Of a DNA stretch of 11,023 bases, positions 7,613 to 11,023 are shown piece by piece; within the stretch, counting starts at the first letter, position 1; every line of letters begins with the position of its first letter. Source of the stretch: Candidatus Cloacimonadota bacterium (GTDB lineage: Bacteria > Cloacimonadota > Cloacimonadia > Cloacimonadales > TCS61); contig DRTC01000402.1 in assembly GCA_011372345.1 (NCBI GenBank), positions 1 through 11,023 on the forward strand, read 5' to 3'. The notes under the pieces are model-generated. The model was not told the origin of the DNA. It worked only from the letters and a program-made list of their open reading frames with translations, and searched no databases. Position numbers and translations under genes: made by a program.

Positions 7613-8587
7613 TTAGATCATTATCGATTTATCGGCAGAACCGGTAATTTTAACTAATTCTTCTACAGCATTCTGTACGGAATTTTCTGCTTTGACCATC
7701 CATTTTCGTGGATCGAATCTTTTCTTATCCGGGAAATAACTATTTTCCGCAATACCTGTCGGTCGCACGATCGCATCTTTTTCTTTTTCCCAATAAGCCT
7801 GAACTGCAGCAGCCATTTCCATCTGATACCTTGTATCTTTGTTGATCTTGACGACTCCGTTTCTGATCGCATCCTGCTGTTGTTGGGCAGTCAAGCCGGA
7901 AGCACCGTGCAGAACGATCCCTCTTTCAATATTATTGGAAATTAAAAGTTCGTCTATTTCTTTGATCAAGTCTAATTTCAATTTGACCTGATGACCTTTA
8001 GTTACGCCATGATTCGTCCCGACAGAAGCAGCAAACAGATCAACATCGGTTTTCTGTACAAATTCCAGAGCTTCTTCCGGTTTTGTATATAATTCCGTAT
8101 CGGAAACGATCTCATCTTCCGAACCTTTAATATAACCGATCTCACCTTCGACCAGGACACCATGTTTATGAGCGACTTCAACAACTTCTGCGGAAATCCT
8201 GATATTCTCTTCAAATTCTTCATGAGAAGCATCGATCATAACAGAGGAAACAAGATCATTCTCAATGCAGTAAACGATGAAATCAAAGTAGTTAGGAGTG
8301 GCATGATCAATGTGCAATCCAATCCCGGAATTGTGATATTGCCCGGCAATGATCTTGATCATGGAAGAGATAAGTTCAGCTCCGGTATTCATATCTTTGG
8401 TATTTCCGGCTGCATATTTTACAGCTCCTGAACTCATCTGCAGGAGACCATCGGATTTCTGGGCTTCATAACCCTGAATAACTCCCCTGATCACGCTGTC
8501 AAAAACAACATTTGAAGCAATGATGCCAAATCTTTCTTTTTTTGCTTTGAGAAAAACCTTCTTTAATTTATCACCTTTCAAGAACAT
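7613..8587 (-). CDS. fba: Class II (metal-dependent) fructose-1,6-bisphosphate aldolase
   Basis: 324 residues. It reversibly cleaves fructose 1,6-bisphosphate to dihydroxyacetone phosphate and glyceraldehyde 3-phosphate, the latter being the substrate of the neighbouring gap product. Class II hallmarks are present. LHIDHATP supplies catalytic Asp94 and metal ligand His95. VEGEIG (146-151) supplies the glutamate ligand region. GTNHG supplies His193, and VLHGASG supplies His227 and the phosphate loop. KINKDT follows at 248-252. A strong GGGGAGG site is placed five bases before the ATG. The gene starts 18 bases after the SurA-like gene stop, so the two are very likely cotranscribed. A closely related ketose-bisphosphate (for example tagatose-type) substrate cannot be fully excluded, but linkage to gap favours glycolysis. 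Confidence 0.93.
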   Translation of the reverse strand: MFLKGDKLKKVFLKAKKERFGIIASNVVFDSVIRGVIQGYEAQKSDGLLQMSSGAVKYAAGNTKDMNTGAELISSMIKIIAGQYHNSGIGLHIDHATPNYFDFIVYCIENDLVSSVMIDASHEEFEENIRISAEVVEVAHKHGVLVEGEIGYIKGSEDEIVSDTELYTKPEEALEFVQKTDVDLFAASVGTNHGVTKGHQVKLKLDLIKEIDELLISNNIERGIVLHGASGLTAQQQQDAIRNGVVKINKDTRYQMEMAAAVQAYWEKEKDAIVRPTGIAENSYFPDKKRFDPRKWMVKAENSVQNAVEELVKITGSADKSIMI

Positions 8588-8605
8588 TCTAACCTCCCCA
8601 AAAAA

Positions 8606-10306
8606 TTATTTATCACTTGCTTCTATCTCGTCGAAAAGGTTACTTTCACCCTTCAACTCTTTGGTCATAAAACGGGCAGATTCATGCAGATCTCCCTCCG
8701 GATATTTTTCTAAAAATTCTTCAAAGAGCTTGATCGCTTCTCCCTGTTTATTCATTTCTTCCGCATAAAGGAAAGCTTTCATGAACATTGCTTTATAGTC
8801 GTCCGTATTGTTTGGATAATACTTCATAACTTTGTCGTAATAGAAGATCGCATCCTGATATCTTCTGTTTTTCTGAGCATTTTCCGCTTTCGTGAAATAT
8901 TCTTCCGGAGTTAATTTGATGACAAGTCTGTCAGGATATTTTTTCAGATTATATTTTACTTCAAATTCTTTTGTCACTTCCTCAAATTTCGTTTTTGCCA
9001 GGTCTTTGGTCATGCTCATTTTGATTTTTTCTTTTATTTCTTCAAAAGGTTGGGGATCTGCCGGATGATCTTCCAGAATTCTAAAAAACACAAACTCATC
9101 TTTTGAATTCTTGAAAACTTCACTCATCTGATCAGGATCTGTTTCCCATATTTTCTGGGAATAAATTTCATCTTTTCCAATTCCAGGAACAATCCCGTTT
9201 TGATAAATATAATCGAGAATTCCGTTCTTTTCAGGATGGATCGAGTTTTCTTCGATCAGTTTTGTAATTGAATCTTCATTTTCTTTTTTTACAGCTTTTT
9301 CGACCTTCTTCAAAACATCATTAGCTTTATCTTCCTTATCGAAATAAAATGCCTGGATTTTCCTATATGGTTTGGAACTGAATTTATCAAGATTATTATC
9401 ATAAAATTCCCGTATCTTATCGTCTCCAAGATCGAGTTTATCAACGACAAGCTGATTATAAACTGTTCTCAACATCACTGTTTTTTTTGTCTGTTCGATC
9501 GTATCAACTGCATCCTCTTTCTTATCAAATCCCTGTTCAAGAGCGTCGAAGTAAAAAACATCCGTTTCAACTAACTCGTTGATGTGTTCTTTCAGTTTTT
9601 CCGGAGAATTGATCGTTTCCTGTCTTTGTGGGGGAAGTCCCTTAAAATAATCTATAAAAAGAGCGACATTTTTTTCCATTCGCGGTTCTGAACTGAAGAC
9701 AAATTGTTCATCCAGAATGGCTTCATTTTCATCGATATTTTTAATGTTTATAGATTCAATCACTGTTGTATCGATGACGACATTATATTTTTCAAAAAAT
9801 TCCGCTTTCTTTTTATCAAGAAAATCTTTTTGCTTATCATTGCGAAGTTTGGCTTCGACACTGGAAATTGCTTCTTCGTAAGTTTTACCGGGAAATTTAT
9901 CCTGGTTCTGGATAAAATATTCATGTTTTTCTTCTTCTGTGATGATAAATTCATTTTCGATCAAATCCTGTTTTCTCATTCTGGAAAGGGTAGATTTTAT
10001 CTGAGTATCTGATTTCATGTTGACATCTTCATCATTTTCCAGACCAGCTGCTACAGCTTCGAGGTAAAATAGTTCTTCCGTACACATCATATCAAGAAGG
10101 CTGATCTTACCTTCTTCTGTCTTATAGCGTGATTGATAAAAAGGTGGAATGTTGTTAATTCGTTCTTCGAGCTGGCTCATTGTGATCTGACCACCATCAA
10201 ATTCAGCCAGAACTTTGTCTCCGGGAATTTCTTCCGATATTAAAAAAAGTGTGATAAAAGTCAACACCACTATCGAAATTTTCTTTGAAAAATCCTTACT
10301 TATCAT
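8606..10306 (-). CDS. SurA-like periplasmic chaperone (peptidyl-prolyl isomerase family) with C-terminal TPR repeats
   Basis: 566 residues. GGAGT in a purine-rich stretch precedes the ATG. A signal peptide or N-terminal anchor covers residues 8-24, with no lipobox Cys. VLAEFDGGQITMSQLEERI (32-50) is the typical opening of SurA/PpiC chaperones. Residues 51-138 and 222-309 align without gaps (shared PP, FY, DKF), and 143-175 aligns without gaps to 421-453, so the SurA-type module is duplicated. Only the second copy has an insert of about 107 residues (roughly 312-418) resembling a parvulin domain (NGILDYIYQNGIVPGIG). The first strand reads RKIQAFYF rather than the usual histidine-containing form, so isomerase activity is doubtful. 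TPR-like helices fill about 466-550 (RRYQDAIFYYDKVMKYYPN, EAIKLFEEFLEKYPEG). The likely role is holding outer-membrane or secreted proteins in the periplasm. It is the first gene of the leftward cluster. Confidence 0.85.
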   Translation of the reverse strand: MISKDFSKKISIVVLTFITLFLISEEIPGDKVLAEFDGGQITMSQLEERINNIPPFYQSRYKTEEGKISLLDMMCTEELFYLEAVAAGLENDEDVNMKSDTQIKSTLSRMRKQDLIENEFIITEEEKHEYFIQNQDKFPGKTYEEAISSVEAKLRNDKQKDFLDKKKAEFFEKYNVVIDTTVIESINIKNIDENEAILDEQFVFSSEPRMEKNVALFIDYFKGLPPQRQETINSPEKLKEHINELVETDVFYFDALEQGFDKKEDAVDTIEQTKKTVMLRTVYNQLVVDKLDLGDDKIREFYDNNLDKFSSKPYRKIQAFYFDKEDKANDVLKKVEKAVKKENEDSITKLIEENSIHPEKNGILDYIYQNGIVPGIGKDEIYSQKIWETDPDQMSEVFKNSKDEFVFFRILEDHPADPQPFEEIKEKIKMSMTKDLAKTKFEEVTKEFEVKYNLKKYPDRLVIKLTPEEYFTKAENAQKNRRYQDAIFYYDKVMKYYPNNTDDYKAMFMKAFLYAEEMNKQGEAIKLFEEFLEKYPEGDLHESARFMTKELKGESNLFDEIEASDK

Positions 10307-10351
10307 TTCTAAACTCCTTCCTTAACATAAATTTTGCTTACAAAAAAAAAT

Positions 10352-10380
10352 TTGACGATTTCAAGTCAAGTAAATAAATG
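10352..10380 (+). promoter_or_regulatory. Possible promoter for the EIIA/PorV-like gene pair
   Basis: TTGACG (10352-10357, 5 of 6 for -35) is followed by a 17-base spacer and a weak -10 TAAATG (10375-10380). The start would fall near 10387, at the edge of a palindrome. TTGAC also occurs on the opposite strand at 10365-10369, giving an inverted TTGAC pair that could serve the divergent SurA-like gene. No good minus-strand -10 box was found. Confidence 0.3.
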
Positions 10381-10386
10381 ACAGCA

Positions 10387-10406
10387 TAGATAAAGCTATT
10401 TATCTA
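10387..10406. promoter_or_regulatory. Palindrome in the divergent intergenic region, operator candidate
   Basis: TAGATAAAGCTATTTATCTA has perfect 8-base arms around GCTA. It lies 16 bases before the EIIA ATG and near the predicted transcription start. It has no T-tract. A dimeric regulator bound here could affect the rightward gene pair and possibly the leftward surA-like operon. Function is inferred. Confidence 0.35.
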
Positions 10407-10422
10407 AACAGGTAAAGGATTT

Positions 10423-10869
10423 ATGGAGATTTTTTCACCGGAATTGATAAAAATGAATTATTTTGCTCTGGATAAAAAGAGTTGCCTTTCCGAAATGGCG
10501 GAATTCCTTTTTGAGCATTCAATTGTCAGTTCTTTTGAGGAATTTTTTAAGACGATCCTCGAAAGAGAAAATCTGATGTCAACAGGTATTGGCAGAGGTA
10601 TTGCGATACCTCATTCACGCAGTGAAACCGTGAAAAAATTAACGATTGCAGTATATCTTCTTGACAATGAACTTGATTTTCAATCGATTGACGACGAACC
10701 TGTCAGGATGGTGTTTATGATAGCAGTCCCGAAGGATATGAAACAGGAATATATGAAACTTTTGAGTGCGATTTCAAATTTTTTGAAATTGGAGGAGAAC
10801 AGGGATAAATTGCTCGGATGCAAATCCAATCTTGAAGTTTATAATATCTTAAAAGGAATAAAATTATGA
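10423..10869 (+). CDS. PTS EIIA domain protein, fructose/mannitol/nitrogen-regulatory (PtsN-like) type
   Basis: 148 residues, a single-domain EIIA of type 2. The family accepts a phosphoryl group from HPr or NPr on a histidine and either feeds a sugar permease or acts as a regulator. The active-site motif GIAIPHSR is intact with phospho-acceptor His64, preceded by STGIGRG (53-59). The C-terminal helix (LLSAISNFLKLEENRDKLLGC) is also typical. No EIIB, EIIC, HPr or EI gene is visible nearby, so a regulatory (EIIA-Ntr-like) role is more likely than sugar transport. AAAGGA is only three bases from the ATG, with an AGG further up at ten bases. Its TGA stop overlaps the ATG of the PorV-like gene in an ATGA, implying translational coupling. 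Confidence 0.88.
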   Translation: MEIFSPELIKMNYFALDKKSCLSEMAEFLFEHSIVSSFEEFFKTILERENLMSTGIGRGIAIPHSRSETVKKLTIAVYLLDNELDFQSIDDEPVRMVFMIAVPKDMKQEYMKLLSAISNFLKLEENRDKLLGCKSNLEVYNILKGIKL

Positions 10870-11023
10870 AAGATAAGATCATATTAATAATGATAATGTT
10901 CGGATTACCGCTTATGGCAATCCATGAAAATGCAGGAACAACCGGTTTCAGTTTCCTGAAAGTTGATTTTGCCGCCAGAAGTGCAGCTTTGGGAAATTCC
11001 TTTACTGCTCTGGCTGATGATGC
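10866..11023 (+). CDS. PorV/PorQ-family outer-membrane beta-barrel protein, N-terminal part only
   Basis: Only 52 codons are in the window. The ATG overlaps the EIIA stop by four bases (ATGA), and AAGGA lies eight bases upstream. Residues 1-18 form a signal peptide (hydrophobic IILIMIMFGLPLMA). The following GTTGFSFLKVDFAARSAALG stretch and NSFTALADD match the opening of the PorV/PorQ (UPF0164-like) family, whose usual form is A-x-FL-x-(I/V)-x-x-x-(A/G)R-x-x-(A/G)-(M/L)G-x-(A/S)(F/Y). PorV acts in the outer membrane as the cargo shuttle of type IX secretion, which fits the two sorting-tail proteins on the other strand. Paralogues with other roles exist, so the exact PorV function is inferred. 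Confidence 0.8.
   Translation, partial: MKDKIILIMIMFGLPLMAIHENAGTTGFSFLKVDFAARSAALGNSFTALADD

Overview
The window is A+T-rich bacterial DNA with compact, mostly co-oriented genes. Several features point to a Gram-negative member of the FCB group, most likely Candidatus Cloacimonadota or a close relative. Two large secreted proteins carry the 'NYPNPF' C-terminal module typical of type IX-like sorting. The right edge begins a PorV/PorQ-family outer-membrane protein. Start sites have strong purine-rich Shine-Dalgarno sequences. The phylum is an inference from protein style, since no rRNA or marker gene is present.

Layout, left to right. Positions 1-3213 (minus) hold a secreted subtilisin-like protease. 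It has a complete Asp/His/Ser triad, a predicted eight-repeat FG-GAP/VCBS propeller and a C-terminal sorting module cut by the window edge. Positions 3214-3609 are intergenic. They hold a good sigma70-type promoter for the protease, a 5'-UTR hairpin, a cluster of nested palindromes bounded by a 10-bp inverted repeat, and a rho-independent terminator for the gene to the right. Positions 3610-6420 (minus) hold a 936-residue secreted multidomain beta-protein with two MAM/choice-of-anchor-J-like domains, a split Fn3 domain, jelly-roll modules and a complete sorting tail. Next come two glycolytic genes, gap (6538-7536) and class II fba (7613-8587). Then comes a SurA-like periplasmic chaperone with a fused TPR tail (8606-10306). 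All of these read leftward. After a 116-bp divergent intergenic region, a PTS EIIA (PtsN-type) gene (10423-10869) reads rightward. It overlaps by 4 bp the start of a PorV-like gene that runs off the window.

How they may work together. The surA-like, fba and gap genes are closely spaced and probably cotranscribed; the 936-residue cargo gene may be read from the same transcript or from its own promoter. The SurA-like chaperone (periplasm), the PorV-like protein (outer-membrane shuttle of type IX secretion) and two proteins with sorting tails (cargo) form a coherent secretion neighbourhood interleaved with central glycolysis and a PTS regulatory domain. The most distinctive sequence observations are three. 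First, the SurA-like protein shows an ungapped internal duplication in which only the second copy carries the parvulin insert. Second, two intergenic palindromes in different places differ by compensating changes. Third, the EIIA-like regulator is translationally coupled to the PorV-like gene. No CRISPR array, tRNA, rRNA, transposase or phage gene was seen.
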